DNA of 53,529 nucleotides from Bradyrhizobium macuxiense (GCF_001542415.1 NZ_LNCU01000024.1:37107-90635), one strand, 5' to 3'. Shown: positions 9,441 through 18,473, numbered from the stretch's first letter. The notes: a model not told the origin generated them from the sequence alone. Translations and numbers: made by a program.

Positions 9441-9528
9441 CGTCATTGCGAGCGGAGCGAAGCAATCCATCTGTCCGCATGCGCGGAGCGATGGATTGCT
9501 TCGTCGCTTCGCTCCTCGCAATGGCGGC
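9441..9528. repeat. REP-like inverted repeat
   Basis: Two arms of about 30 nt, CGTCATTGCGAGCGGAGCG at the left and its near complement ending at 9526, flank a short centre. This is the common CGTCATTGCGAGC-type repeat of Bradyrhizobium genomes. It fills the space between two convergent genes and touches the stop codon of the metallo-hydrolase. Confidence 0.85.
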
Positions 9529-10592
9529 TAGATCTCGAACACTTGCCCCGGCTTCAGCGTCGCGAATTTTTCGCGCGGCACCTTGGCTGCGTCGAGCGCC
9601 TCGCCCAGCGCGATCGCCGGGGCGTCGATCGCCTCGTCGGTCAACTGGAACGTGCCGTGATGATGCGCCAGCGCCTGTTCAGCGCCGCAATCGGCGAGCG
9701 CCTTGACGGCGTCTTCCGGATTCATGTGCTGGTCGCGCATGAACCAGCGCGGCTCATAGGCGCCGATCGGCAGGATCGCGAGCCGCAACGGGCCGTGCGC
9801 TTCGGCGACGCGGCGGAAATGCCGGCCGTCGCCATATCCGGAATCGCAGACGATGTAGAGTTTGCCGGCCGGCGTCTCCAGCACGAAGCTTGCCCATAGC
9901 GCCTTGTTGCGATCGAACAGGCCGCGCGCCGACCAGTGCCGCGTCGGCACCAAGGTCACCGCAAGATCGTTGCCGAGCTCGACGCGCTGGTGCCAGTCGA
10001 ACGCTTCGGCTTTGATCGCGGCGTCGGCCTCGTGCATCGTGACGTCGTTGCCGAGCGGCGTCACGATGCGGGGACCGAACGCAGCAGTGAGTTTCGACAG
10101 CGTCGCGACGTCGAGATGATCGTAATGGCCGTGCGAGACCAGCACGATGTCGATCCTGGGCAGCTTCTCGAAGGCGATGCCGGGATCATTGTGCCGCTTC
10201 GGCCCGGCGAAGCTGAACGGCGAGGCGCGCATCGACCACACGGGATCGATGAGGATGTTGAGGCCTGCGGTCTGGATCAGCCAGCTTGCGTGGCCGACAA
10301 AGGAGAACCGCACCTTGGCGCCGTCGACCTGCGGCGGCGGCGTGTCGGCGTAGGGGCTCGGCACCCAATCCGGCCAGGTGAAGCGCTGCCGGCCGCCGCC
10401 GAATTGCCAGCGCAGCACCTCGGCGAGCGATTTTGGCGGCGCGCCGTCCGGATCGAAGAAGTGCAAGCCGTCGAAGTGATCCGAGACGGGGCCGTCATAG
10501 GTTTTCATTGATGACATCCAGATCGACGGAACGCCGATCGCCGCGGCGGCCCCGATGAGGGTAGCGAGAAGGCGGCGACGGGTGATGCGCAA
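9528..10592 (-). CDS. Exported MBL-fold metallo-hydrolase (UlaG / NAPE-PLD-like)
   Basis: A 354-residue metallo-beta-lactamase-fold hydrolase. The metal motif SHGHYDHLD has H154, H156, D158 and H159; further histidines occur in TRHWSARG and near the C-terminus. The order GHASWLIQ, LIDPVWS and YEPRWFM matches the NAPE-PLD / RomA-like group, whose substrates in bacteria are mostly unknown. The N-terminus MRITRRRLLATLIGAAAA is a candidate twin-arginine signal or anchor, so it probably acts in the periplasm. It is a single gene convergent with the SIMPL gene. Confidence 0.88.
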   Translation of the reverse strand: MRITRRRLLATLIGAAAAIGVPSIWMSSMKTYDGPVSDHFDGLHFFDPDGAPPKSLAEVLRWQFGGGRQRFTWPDWVPSPYADTPPPQVDGAKVRFSFVGHASWLIQTAGLNILIDPVWSMRASPFSFAGPKRHNDPGIAFEKLPRIDIVLVSHGHYDHLDVATLSKLTAAFGPRIVTPLGNDVTMHEADAAIKAEAFDWHQRVELGNDLAVTLVPTRHWSARGLFDRNKALWASFVLETPAGKLYIVCDSGYGDGRHFRRVAEAHGPLRLAILPIGAYEPRWFMRDQHMNPEDAVKALADCGAEQALAHHHGTFQLTDEAIDAPAIALGEALDAAKVPREKFATLKPGQVFEI

Positions 10593-10727
10593 GCGGGGTT
10601 CCGAAATGGCGGGGCGGACAGCTTCGTCTATATGGGTGGCGGCAGCGAATTCGGAACTGACGCCGGAAAAACGACCTGTTTTCAGTGCCTTAGTGTTTGC
10701 ACCGAGTCGAGGGCATGCAAACTTTCC

Positions 10728-10756
10728 TTGACTTTCCGGCCCCGGCAGCGTTTAAC
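10728..10756 (+). promoter_or_regulatory. Candidate sigma-70 promoter before ffh
   Basis: TTGACT at 10728-10733 and TTTAAC at 10751-10756 are separated by 17 nt. It lies about 270 nt before ffh in a 434-nt gap that otherwise holds only repeats and no credible gene. The -10 element is weak, so this is a suggestion only. Confidence 0.3.
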
Positions 10757-10873
10757 GCCGCGACTTTCTCGGAAAGATCCGTCTTTTCGACCCGCCGACC
10801 GGTCCCTCGAGGCCGGAGGCCAACGCCCGACAGCGCGATGCGCCCTCGGGCGCGAAAGTGTTTGGATTTCCTT

Positions 10874-11011
10874 CTCCCTCACCCCGCTTTTGCGGGGAGA
10901 GGGTCGGGGTGAGGGGCTGTCTCCGCGCGCGATGCGCCTAGATAGTCCTGTACCCCCTCACCCGGATCGCCGAGGCGATCCGACCTCTCCCCGCAAGCGG
11001 GGAGAGGTGAA
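10874..11011. repeat. Palindromic repeats in the ffh leader
   Basis: Two hairpin units, one with CCCTCACCCCGC and GCGGGGAGAGGG arms near 10877-10905 and one with CCTCTCCCCGCAAGCGGGGAGAGG at 10983-11009, separated by an internal GATCGCC/GGCGATC palindrome. It is the same family as at 1.9-2.1 kb and 24.5 kb. The second hairpin ends 16 nt before the ffh start and would lie in its mRNA leader. Confidence 0.8.
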
Positions 11012-11026
11012 AAGAGGACAACGGCA

Positions 11027-12571
11027 TTGTTCGACAATCTGTCGGAAAGGCTTGGCGGCATTCTCGATCGTCTGACGGGGCGCGGTGCGCTGACCGAAAA
11101 GGACGTCGATGCCGCGATGCGCGAGGTGCGCCGCGCGCTGCTCGAGGCCGACGTCGCGCTCGAGGTGGTCCGCAGTTTCACCGAAAGGGTCCGCGAGCAG
11201 GCGATCGGCGCCACCGTCGTCAAGTCGGTGACGCCGGGCCAGATGGTGGTGAAGATCGTCCATGACGAGTTGGTCGCCACGCTCGGCTCCGATGGCCAGA
11301 CCATCGACATCAACACCGTGCCCCCCGTTCCGATCATGATGGTCGGTCTGCAGGGCTCCGGTAAAACCACCACCACCGCGAAGCTTGCCCGGCGCATGGT
11401 CCAGCGCGACAAGCGCAAGGTGCTGATGGCTTCGCTCGACGTCTATCGTCCGGCGGCGATGGAGCAGCTCGCGGTGCTTGGCCGCGATCTCGACATCCCG
11501 ACACTGCCGATCGTGGCCGGCCAGATGCCGCCGCAGATCACCAAGCGTGCGCTCGAAGCCGGCAAGCTCGGCGGCTACGACGTCGTGCTGCTCGACACCG
11601 CCGGCCGCACCACGCTCGACGAAGAGATGATGAAAGAGGCGGCCGAGATCAAAGCCGCTGCCAACCCGCATGAAGTGCTGCTGGTCGCGGATAGCCTCAC
11701 CGGTCAGGACGCGGTCAACCTCGCGCGCGCGTTCGACGAGCGCGTCGGCCTGACGGGCATCGTGCTGACACGCGTGGACGGCGATGGCCGCGGCGGCGCC
11801 GCGCTGTCGATGCGCGCGGTCACCGGCAAGCCGATCAAGCTGATCGGCACCGGCGAAAAGACCGATGCGCTCGAGGATTTCCACCCGAGCCGTATCGCCG
11901 GCCGCATCCTCGGCATGGGCGACGTCGTCTCGCTGGTCGAGAAGGCCGCCGCCAACATCGATGCCGAGAAGGCCGCGCGCACCGCCGAGCGCATGCGCAA
12001 GGGTCAGTTCGACCTCAACGACATGCGCGAACAGCTGCAGCAGATGGCGAATATGGGCGGCATCGGCGGCCTCATGGGCATGATGCCCGGAATCTCCAAG
12101 ATGAAGAACCAGATCGCCGCCGCCGGCATCGACGACAAGATTCTCAAGCGCCAGGTTGCGATCATCGATTCGATGACGCGGCAGGAGCGCAAGAACCCGG
12201 ACATCCTGAAAGCGAGCCGCAAGAAGCGGATCGCGGCGGGCGCCGGCCAGAACGTCGAGCAGATCAACAAGCTCCTGAAGATGCACCGGAACATGGCCGA
12301 CATGATGAAGGCCATGGGAAGCGGCAAGCGCGGCCCGCTCGCCGGCATTGCGCAGGCGATGGGCTTCGGCGGCGGCATGAAGCCGCCTTCGCCCGAAGAG
12401 ATGAAGGCACTCGCCGAAAAGATGCAGGGCGGCGCCGGTGGCCTGCCGAACCTGCCGAAGGACATGCCGCTCGGTCTACGCGGCGGCCTGCCGAACGTGC
12501 CGGGACTGACCGGTCTCAGCGGCAAGCCGACGCTGCCGGGCCTCGGCGGCTTCCCGGGCAAGAAGAAATGA
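11027..12571 (+). CDS. ffh: Ffh, signal recognition particle protein
   Basis: Ffh binds signal peptides through its M domain and FtsY through its NG domain. The 514-residue product has the P-loop GLQGSGKTTTTAKLA at about 107-121, DVYRPAAMEQL, DTAGRTTLDEEM, and the methionine-rich M domain (GGLMGMMPGISKMK and following) with the RNA-binding helix region. The start is a TTG at 11027, preceded by an AGAGGA ribosome site; there is no in-frame ATG nearby. The last 50 residues form a Gly/Leu/Pro-rich tail. It leads the ffh-rpsP-rimM series. Confidence 0.98.
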   Translation: MFDNLSERLGGILDRLTGRGALTEKDVDAAMREVRRALLEADVALEVVRSFTERVREQAIGATVVKSVTPGQMVVKIVHDELVATLGSDGQTIDINTVPPVPIMMVGLQGSGKTTTTAKLARRMVQRDKRKVLMASLDVYRPAAMEQLAVLGRDLDIPTLPIVAGQMPPQITKRALEAGKLGGYDVVLLDTAGRTTLDEEMMKEAAEIKAAANPHEVLLVADSLTGQDAVNLARAFDERVGLTGIVLTRVDGDGRGGAALSMRAVTGKPIKLIGTGEKTDALEDFHPSRIAGRILGMGDVVSLVEKAAANIDAEKAARTAERMRKGQFDLNDMREQLQQMANMGGIGGLMGMMPGISKMKNQIAAAGIDDKILKRQVAIIDSMTRQERKNPDILKASRKKRIAAGAGQNVEQINKLLKMHRNMADMMKAMGSGKRGPLAGIAQAMGFGGGMKPPSPEEMKALAEKMQGGAGGLPNLPKDMPLGLRGGLPNVPGLTGLSGKPTLPGLGGFPGKKK

Positions 12572-12658
12572 GGAATCCGTCGCGAGGGTTCGCAAGCAAC
12601 CTGCGCGGCGCGGAATACCAAATCAAACCGAACACATCGTACTTTTAAGGAGAATGAA

Positions 12659-12991
12659 ATGTCCGTTGTTATCCGCCTCGCTCGCGCAGGCACCAAGAAG
12701 CGTCCGGTCTATCACGTCGTCGTCGCCGATTCGCGCTTCCCCCGCGATGGCCGCTTCATCGAGCGTCTCGGCCACTTCAACCCGCTGCTGCCGAAGGACA
12801 GCGAGGCGCGTCTGAAGCTCGACATGGACAAGGTGAAGGCCTGGCTCGCCAAGGGCGCGCAGCCGTCGGATCGCGTGACCCGCTTCCTCGATGCCGCCGG
12901 CGTCGTGAAGCGCACCGCACGCAACAATCCCGAGAAGGCCGTGCCGCGCAAGGAGCGCAAGGCGCAGGCCGAAGCCGCCGCCAAGGCTTAA
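12659..12991 (+). CDS. rpsP: 30S ribosomal protein S16
   Basis: A 110-residue S16 with the conserved N-terminus [23 protein letters not shown] and the [10 protein letters not shown] segment. The C-terminal extension is Ala/Lys/Glu-rich, as is common in alphaproteobacteria. A strong AAGGAG ribosome site precedes the ATG. It lies 87 nt after ffh and 18 nt before rimM. S16 is an early-binding protein of the small subunit body. Confidence 0.99.
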   Translation: MSVVIRLARAGTKKRPVYHVVVADSRFPRDGRFIERLGHFNPLLPKDSEARLKLDMDKVKAWLAKGAQPSDRVTRFLDAAGVVKRTARNNPEKAVPRKERKAQAEAAAKA

Positions 12992-13009
12992 GGCTGAACG
13001 GCGACCACG

Positions 13010-13531
13010 GTGGCTGCACCGGTTTGTGTCGCCCGCATCGGCGCTGCGCATGGTGTGCGCGGCGCCGTGAGGCTATGGACTTTCACCGAAGACCCGCTGG
13101 CCGTGAAGGATTACGGTCCGCTGACGACCAGGGACGGCACGCGCCAGTTCGAGGTCACGCATCTGCGTGAAGCCAAGGACCATCTGGTGGTGACGCTGAA
13201 GGGCGTCGCCACACGCGATGAGGCCGAACGGCTCAACGGCGTCGAGCTCTACATTCCGCGCGACCGCCTGCCCGAAACCGACGACGGCGAATATTACCAC
13301 ACCGATTTGATCGGCCTCGCCGCGGTGACGACGGCAGAGCAGCCGCTCGGCAAGGTGATCGCGATCCACAATTTCGGTGCCGGCGACATCATCGAGATCG
13401 CCCCGCCGCAGGGCGCAACGATGCTGCTGCCGTTCACCAATGCCGTGGTGCCGACAGTCGACCTCGCCGGCGGCCGCGTGGTGATCGACCTGCCGCAGGA
13501 AATCGACGGCGACGATCCGTCGGCGGCGTGA
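13010..13531 (+). CDS. rimM: RimM, 16S rRNA processing factor
   Basis: RimM assists maturation of the 30S head and binds S19. The 173-residue protein has the RimM N-domain ([23 protein letters not shown]) and the PRC-barrel-like C-domain ([37 protein letters not shown]). The start is GTG at 13010. In most relatives trmD follows directly; here the next plus-strand housekeeping gene is 3.6 kb away and a LysR gene converges 15 nt after the stop, with no terminator visible between. Confidence 0.97.
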   Translation: MAAPVCVARIGAAHGVRGAVRLWTFTEDPLAVKDYGPLTTRDGTRQFEVTHLREAKDHLVVTLKGVATRDEAERLNGVELYIPRDRLPETDDGEYYHTDLIGLAAVTTAEQPLGKVIAIHNFGAGDIIEIAPPQGATMLLPFTNAVVPTVDLAGGRVVIDLPQEIDGDDPSAA

Positions 13532-13546
13532 TCAAGGAATCATTTT

Positions 13547-14464
13547 TCAGGTCGTCATCCGGCCCTGCTGTTCGAGCCAGTCGCAGAACACCGCGCTATG
13601 CGGATCGTTGCCGTGACCTGCCGGAAAATAAGCGAAGTAGCTTCTGGCCGGCAGGCTGATGGCCGGAAACGGCGTCACCAGGCGCCCGGCCGCGAGATCG
13701 TCCGCGATCAGCGCCGTCGGCCCCATCGCGACGCCGAGACCATCGAGCGCGGCCTGGATCGTCAGATAGAAATGATCGAATGTCAGCGACGCCGCGGGCT
13801 CCAGCGCGGATTGCCGGGCTTCAGTGAGCCAGTCGCGCCATAGCCGCGGCATCGACGTGACGTGCAGCAGCGTATGCCGCGACAGGTCCGCGACCTCGGT
13901 CAGCGGCAATTGCGCGATCAACGACGGGCTGCACACCGGCAGCCTTCGCTCCGAGACCAGGAAGCGCGATGAGAAGCCGTGGAAGGTGTCGGGGCCGCCG
14001 CGGATCACCACGTCGAACGTGTCGGGCAACGCATCGACCGGATCGTTCGATGTCGCAAGCCGCACCTCGATGTCCGGATGCTCGGTGCGAAACCGGCTCA
14101 TGCGCGGCAACAGCCAGCGCAAGCTGAAGGTCGCGAGCGCGTTGACGCGGAGCACGGCGACCGGCGCATCGCCGCGCCGCTCGCGATGCTGCTGTACGGC
14201 GGCCGAGATCCGGTCGAGCGCGGGACCGAATTCGGCCAGCAACGCCGCGCCGGCAGGCGTCAGCACCACGCGGCGGACCGATCGCCGAAACAGCGATGGC
14301 GCACCCAGCCATTCCTCGAGCAGGCGGATCTGCTGGCTCACCGCACCATGGGTGACGCTGAGTTCGACGGCCGCTTCCTTGATGCTGCCGAGACGCGCGA
14401 CGGCCTCGAAGGCACGAACAGCGTTGAGCGGCGGCAGGCTGCGGCGTGGGACGAACATGATCAC
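13547..14464 (-). CDS. LysR-family transcriptional regulator (GcvA-like)
   Basis: A 305-residue LysR regulator: N-terminal winged helix-turn-helix (LNAVRAFEAVARLGSIKEAAVELSVTHGAVSQQIRLLEEWLG in three short blocks from about residue 13) and a C-terminal periplasmic-binding-like effector domain. The pattern resembles the GcvA subgroup. It is divergent from the MFS gene at 14643 and probably controls it through the intergenic dyad at 14519-14561. The inducer is unknown. A second ATG two codons in is an equal start candidate. Confidence 0.95.
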   Translation of the reverse strand: MIMFVPRRSLPPLNAVRAFEAVARLGSIKEAAVELSVTHGAVSQQIRLLEEWLGAPSLFRRSVRRVVLTPAGAALLAEFGPALDRISAAVQQHRERRGDAPVAVLRVNALATFSLRWLLPRMSRFRTEHPDIEVRLATSNDPVDALPDTFDVVIRGGPDTFHGFSSRFLVSERRLPVCSPSLIAQLPLTEVADLSRHTLLHVTSMPRLWRDWLTEARQSALEPAASLTFDHFYLTIQAALDGLGVAMGPTALIADDLAAGRLVTPFPAISLPARSYFAYFPAGHGNDPHSAVFCDWLEQQGRMTT

Positions 14465-14518
14465 AAGCTCCAGATTTTCTAACGCATGACCATATTATTA
14501 CTTATTTGTGACAACGGC

Positions 14519-14561
14519 CATCAAGGCGCATAGTAGCATCAAGGCACTTAACTGCCTTGAT
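14519..14561. promoter_or_regulatory. Candidate LysR operator: three ATCAAGG half-sites
   Basis: CATCAAGG occurs at 14519 and again at 14537, 18 nt apart, and the second copy forms a perfect 9-bp inverted repeat, ATCAAGGCA-N6-TGCCTTGAT (14538-14561). The array is in the gap between the divergent LysR and MFS genes, where LysR proteins usually bind. The T-run after the dyad would also fit a terminator-like hairpin, so function is inferred. Confidence 0.5.
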
Positions 14562-14642
14562 TTTTCAGATCGCAGGTCCAATGAGCGACAGTCTCACCGT
14601 TAGATTTTCTTCCTTCTGCCCGCCGGAAGGAAGACCCCGATC

Positions 14643-15839
14643 ATGAGCGGCTTTGCAACAGCGACCGGCGCCCCCCGATCCGACCGCGCCCGGACGACGT
14701 TGACGGTGACGGGCCTCAACCACGCCCTGCACGACGGCTACACCGACGTGATCTACGTGCTGCTGCCGGTCTGGCAGACCGAGTTCGCGCTGAGCTACGG
14801 GCTGCTCGCATTGCTGCGCGGGCTCTATGCCGGCGCGATGGCGGGCCTGCAGATTCCGGTCGGGCGCGTCGCCGAGCGGATCGACGGCAAGATCATCCTG
14901 ATCGTGGGCACGACGCTCTCCGCGCTCGGCTATGTGTTTGCGGGATGGTCCGGCGGCATCATCGGCCTCGGCCTCGCGCTCGCACTGTCAGGCGCGGGCT
15001 CGAGCACGCAACATCCGATCGCATCGGCTGCGGTGTCGCGCGCCTATGGCAAGGCGGCGCGAGCGCCGCTCGGCATCTACAATTTCACCGGCGATCTCGG
15101 CAAGGCCGCGATCCCGGCAACGACCTCGATTCTGTTGGTGATCATGACGTGGCGGCACACGCTGCTGTTGCTGGCGTTGGCCGGCCTGCTCGTCGCGATC
15201 TGCATTGCGCTGTGGATGCCGGCGGTCGGCAAGGGGCCTGCGCGCAAGTCGAAGGCATCAGCAAGTCACGCGACTGCCGGGGGCGGTGGCTTTCCGTGGC
15301 TGCTAGCGATCGGAATTCTCGACACCGCCGTCCGCATGGGCTTCCTCACCTTCCTGCCGTTCCTGTTGCGCGACAAGGGCGCATCGCTGCCGACCAACGG
15401 CTTCGCGCTAGCGCTGGTCTTCATTGGCGGCGCGGCCGGGAAATTCACATGCGGCTGGCTCGGCGAACGGGTGGGCACGCTACGCACGGTGCTCATCACC
15501 GAAGGCGGCACAGCGGCACTGATCCTTGCCGTGCTGGTGCTGCCGCTGGCGCCGGCGATCGTGCTGCTACCGCTGCTCGGCGTGATGCTGAACGGAACGT
15601 CCTCCGTGCTCTACGGCACGGTGCCCGAGCTCACGCCGCCGCACCAGACCGAGCGCGCCTTTGCGCTGTTCTATACCGGCACGATCGGATCGGGCGCGAC
15701 CGCGCCAGTGCTCTACGGCGTGCTCGGCGACGCGCTCGGCCCGTCGCTCGCCACCATAGCAACCGCAATCACGGCGCTCCTGATCTGTCCGCTTGCCGTG
15801 GTGCTCGCGCGACATCTCACCGACGATCCAGCGCTGTGA
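14643..15839 (+). CDS. MFS efflux transporter, fosmidomycin-resistance (Fsr) type
   Basis: A 398-residue major facilitator with twelve hydrophobic segments. The start of helix 1, LNHALHDGYTDVIYVLLPVWQ, and the GRVAERIDGK loop resemble Fsr, which exports fosmidomycin and related compounds in enterobacteria. Substrate cannot be told from sequence. The ATG at 14643 follows an AGGAAG-type ribosome site. It is divergent from the LysR gene and probably regulated by it; the oxidoreductase follows after a 215-nt repeat-bearing gap. Confidence 0.88.
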   Translation: MSGFATATGAPRSDRARTTLTVTGLNHALHDGYTDVIYVLLPVWQTEFALSYGLLALLRGLYAGAMAGLQIPVGRVAERIDGKIILIVGTTLSALGYVFAGWSGGIIGLGLALALSGAGSSTQHPIASAAVSRAYGKAARAPLGIYNFTGDLGKAAIPATTSILLVIMTWRHTLLLLALAGLLVAICIALWMPAVGKGPARKSKASASHATAGGGGFPWLLAIGILDTAVRMGFLTFLPFLLRDKGASLPTNGFALALVFIGGAAGKFTCGWLGERVGTLRTVLITEGGTAALILAVLVLPLAPAIVLLPLLGVMLNGTSSVLYGTVPELTPPHQTERAFALFYTGTIGSGATAPVLYGVLGDALGPSLATIATAITALLICPLAVVLARHLTDDPAL

Positions 15840-15874
15840 CGCATAACGAGCCTGAGCCCGGACTGCTGTCTTCT

Positions 15875-16018
15875 CGCCCTAAAACGGGGAAGGTCGGGAT
15901 GGGGGTCAGCCGCAGGCTCCGCTGCAAGTGGAGACGGCAGATCCCCACCCGCTTTGCTCTAACGAGCAAAGCGACCTCCCCTTTTCAAGGGGAGGTTGGA
16001 TTGCGCTTCGCTCCATCC
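15875..16018. repeat. Inverted repeats between MFS and oxidoreductase genes
   Basis: The gap contains CTAAAACGGGGAAGG at the left, a GCTTTGCTC/GAGCAAAGC hairpin at 15952-15973, and ACCTCCCC TTTTCAA GGGGAGGT at 15975-15997. It is another palindromic intergenic element of the kind scattered over this window. Confidence 0.7.
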
Positions 16019-16054
16019 GGGCTACTTATGCGAGAGCGCCCACGGAGCAAGACA

Positions 16055-17137
16055 ATGACAAGCACCCACAAGGCCTGGCGGCTGCACGCCCACAACGATC
16101 TCCGCTTCGAGGATATCCCGACACCGAAGCCCGCGCCCGACGGCGTTGTGGTCAGCATCGAGGCGGGCATGGTGCTGTCCTACACCAACAGACTGCTGTC
16201 GGGTGCCTTGCCCTACAGCCTGCCGCCGATGCCGTTCGTGCCGGGCACCAATGCGATCGCGCGCGTGATTGCAACCGGCGAGAGCGTAACGCATGTGCAG
16301 AGCGGCGACCGCGTGTTCCTGAGCCCGCATCTGCGCGGTGACGTACCGGACCGCGATCCGCCGCAGATCCTGATCGGCCTCACCGCGACGGTGACGACGC
16401 CGGAGGCGCTGGCGCTACAGACGCGCTGGCGCGACGGAGTGTTCGCGGAAACGGCGCATTGGCCGGCCGCCTGCGTCACGCCGCTCGCCAATCTCGACGA
16501 CAAGCCGGCGACCGAGCTGATCGGGCTCGCCAAGCTGATCGTGCCGTTCGGCGGATTGCAGCGTTCCGGCCTGCGCGGCGGCCAGACCATCGTCGTCAAC
16601 GGCGCGACCGGTTATTTCGGCTCGGGCGCGGTGATGCTCGCGGTCGCGATGGGCGCCGGCCGCGTCGTTGCGGTCGGACGCAAGGAGGCCGCGCTCGAGC
16701 AGTTGCGCGACGCTTTCGGGCCGCGCGTCATTCCGGCCGTGGTCACCGGGGACGCGGCGGCCGACCTTCCGGTCATCAAGCGCGCCGCCGGCGGCACCGC
16801 CGATGTCGCGCTCGATCTGCTCGGCGCCGCCAAGAGCACGTCGACCACATTGTCGAGCCTGCGCGCGCTGCGGCGCGGCGGCCGGATGGTGGTGATGGGC
16901 AGCGCCGAGGTGCCGCTCGAGCTCTCCTTCCGCGAGATGCTCGCCAACGACTGGGAGGTGGTCGGGCAATTCATGTACGACCGCACGGCGCCGGGGCAGC
17001 TTGCGGCGCTGGCCGCCGAGGGCCTGCTGGATCTGCGCAAGATCAACGTCGCGACCTTCAAGCTTGCCGACTTCCGCCGCGCGGTCGACGCCGCCGCGAT
17101 GATGCAGAGCCTCGACCTCACGGCCGTGGTGCCGTAA
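16055..17137 (+). CDS. MDR-type alcohol dehydrogenase / quinone-oxidoreductase-like protein
   Basis: A 360-residue medium-chain dehydrogenase/reductase. The nucleotide-binding Rossmann motif is seen in VVNGATGYFGSGAVMLA, followed by GRVVAVGRK. The structural-zinc cysteine cluster is absent and the N-terminal GHE motif is replaced by PGTNAIARV, so it looks like a zinc-independent, NADPH-dependent form. Substrate is unknown. An ATG at 16055 with GGAGC upstream is the start. It ends only 9 nt before trmD, which places a housekeeping gene directly behind an accessory one. Confidence 0.88.
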   Translation: MTSTHKAWRLHAHNDLRFEDIPTPKPAPDGVVVSIEAGMVLSYTNRLLSGALPYSLPPMPFVPGTNAIARVIATGESVTHVQSGDRVFLSPHLRGDVPDRDPPQILIGLTATVTTPEALALQTRWRDGVFAETAHWPAACVTPLANLDDKPATELIGLAKLIVPFGGLQRSGLRGGQTIVVNGATGYFGSGAVMLAVAMGAGRVVAVGRKEAALEQLRDAFGPRVIPAVVTGDAAADLPVIKRAAGGTADVALDLLGAAKSTSTTLSSLRALRRGGRMVVMGSAEVPLELSFREMLANDWEVVGQFMYDRTAPGQLAALAAEGLLDLRKINVATFKLADFRRAVDAAAMMQSLDLTAVVP

Positions 17138-17146
17138 CGAGAGGCC

Positions 17147-17893
17147 ATGACATCCGAGCCGACACCGTGGTGCGCGACCGTGCTGACCCTGTTCCCGGAC
17201 ATGTTTCCGGGACCGCTCGGCGTGAGCCTGGCCGGGCGGGCGCTGGCTGGCGGCCTCTGGGCGCTGGAGGCGCGTGACATCCGCACGTCCGCAACCGACA
17301 AGCATCGCAGTGTCGACGACACCCCGGCCGGCGGCGGCCCGGGCATGGTGCTGCGGGCCGACGTGCTGGCCGCCGCGATCGATGCTGCGGACGCCGCACC
17401 TGACCGGCCGCGGCTGCTGATGAGCCCCCGCGGTCGGCCGTTGACCCAGGCCCAGGTCGTGGAGCTTGCGGCAGGGCCGGGCCCTCTGATCGTCTGCGGC
17501 CGGTTCGAGGGCATCGACCAGCGCGTGATCGAGGCCAGAGGGCTGGAGGAGGTGTCGATCGGCGATTATGTGCTGTCGGGCGGCGAAATCGCCGCGATGG
17601 CGCTGATCGACGCCTGTGTCCGGCTATTGCCGGGGGTGATGGGCAAGCAGGCATCGGGAACCGAGGAAAGTTTCTCCGAGGGACTACTCGAATACCCCCA
17701 ATATACTCGCCCGCAGGAGTTCGAGGGCCGCCAGATCCCCGAAATCCTCATTTCCGGCGATCACGCCAAGGTTGCGGCCTGGCGGCTGGCCCAATCAGAG
17801 ACCCTGACCCAGGCCCGGCGGCCCGATCTCTGGGCCCGGCGGGGCGGCCAAAAAGCCGCGCCGAGGCGGACAAAAAACACGACAGACGGGTGA
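17147..17893 (+). CDS. trmD: TrmD, tRNA (guanine37-N1) methyltransferase
   Basis: TrmD methylates G37 of tRNAs and prevents +1 frameshifting. The 248-residue SPOUT protein has the trefoil-knot motifs [21 protein letters not shown] and [14 protein letters not shown], and the [15 protein letters not shown] segment. ATG 17147 is the first codon after the 9-nt gap from the oxidoreductase; expression may depend on that upstream transcript. rplS follows after 109 nt, the usual neighbour. Confidence 0.98.
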   Translation: MTSEPTPWCATVLTLFPDMFPGPLGVSLAGRALAGGLWALEARDIRTSATDKHRSVDDTPAGGGPGMVLRADVLAAAIDAADAAPDRPRLLMSPRGRPLTQAQVVELAAGPGPLIVCGRFEGIDQRVIEARGLEEVSIGDYVLSGGEIAAMALIDACVRLLPGVMGKQASGTEESFSEGLLEYPQYTRPQEFEGRQIPEILISGDHAKVAAWRLAQSETLTQARRPDLWARRGGQKAAPRRTKNTTDG

Positions 17894-18002
17894 CAAACCT
17901 CGCGCTTTGCCTTATAGGAGCGCCCAAATCCGCACCCGCGCAGGATAGATGGACGTTTGCGCAGCCCGCCAAAGGCTGGGCGCGCCGCCGATGGAGATTT
18001 CA
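17894..18002 (+). other. rplS leader region
   Basis: This 109-nt gap contains GCGCAGCC at 17959 and GGCTGGGCGC at 17974, able to pair as an imperfect hairpin about 20 nt before the rplS start, and a TATAGGA at 17911 that could serve as a -10 element. Ribosomal protein leaders of this kind can mediate feedback, but nothing here proves it. Confidence 0.3.
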
Positions 18003-18383
18003 ATGAACCTTATTCAGCAGCTCGAAAAAGAGCAGTTCGACAAGCTCGCCGCCACCAAGGAAATCCCGGAATTCGGGCCCGGCGACACCGTGATCGTCAA
18101 CGTGAAGGTGGTCGAAGGCGAGCGTACCCGCGTGCAGGCCTATGAGGGCGTGTGCATCGGCCGCTCCGGCCAGGGCCTCAACGAGAGCTTCACCGTGCGC
18201 AAGATCTCCTACGGTGAAGGCGTCGAGCGCGTCTTCCCGGTGATGTCGCCGATGATCGACTCGATCAAGGTGGTGCGTCGCGGCAAGGTGCGTCGCGCGA
18301 AGCTCTATTACCTGCGCAGCCTGCGCGGCAAGTCGGCCCGCATCGTCGAGAAGCAGGACCGCCAGGCCGCCGTCGGCGAGTAA
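18003..18383 (+). CDS. rplS: 50S ribosomal protein L19
   Basis: A 126-residue L19 beginning [11 protein letters not shown], with the conserved [20 protein letters not shown] and [33 protein letters not shown]. The ATG at 18003 is preferred over an in-frame ATG at 17949 because GGAGA lies 5 nt upstream and the family begins here. L19 sits at the 30S-50S interface. A strong terminator follows 26 nt after the stop. Confidence 0.99.
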   Translation: MNLIQQLEKEQFDKLAATKEIPEFGPGDTVIVNVKVVEGERTRVQAYEGVCIGRSGQGLNESFTVRKISYGEGVERVFPVMSPMIDSIKVVRRGKVRRAKLYYLRSLRGKSARIVEKQDRQAAVGE

Positions 18384-18409
18384 TTCCTTTGCATCAAAGA
18401 TGCGACGGA

Positions 18410-18438
18410 AAGCGCGGGGCTGGCCCCGCGCTTTTTTG
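18410..18438 (+). terminator. Rho-independent terminator after rplS
   Basis: Perfect stem AAAGCGCGGGG / CCCCGCGCTTT with a 4-nt loop, followed by TTT. It closes the trmD-rplS transcript. Confidence 0.95.
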
Positions 18439-18473
18439 TTGCGGCATACCTATCTATCCACTTGCCCCGACTC

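Noticed and set aside
10593..11026. Possible gene in the gap before ffh (frame 10632-11075)
   Set aside because: The frame runs through palindromic repeats and into ffh in another frame; no ribosome site or known domain.
14945..16054. Long N-terminal extension of the oxidoreductase gene through the MFS gene
   Set aside because: The part before 16055 is out of frame with the certain MFS product and has no recognisable domain; the real start has a ribosome site at 16055.
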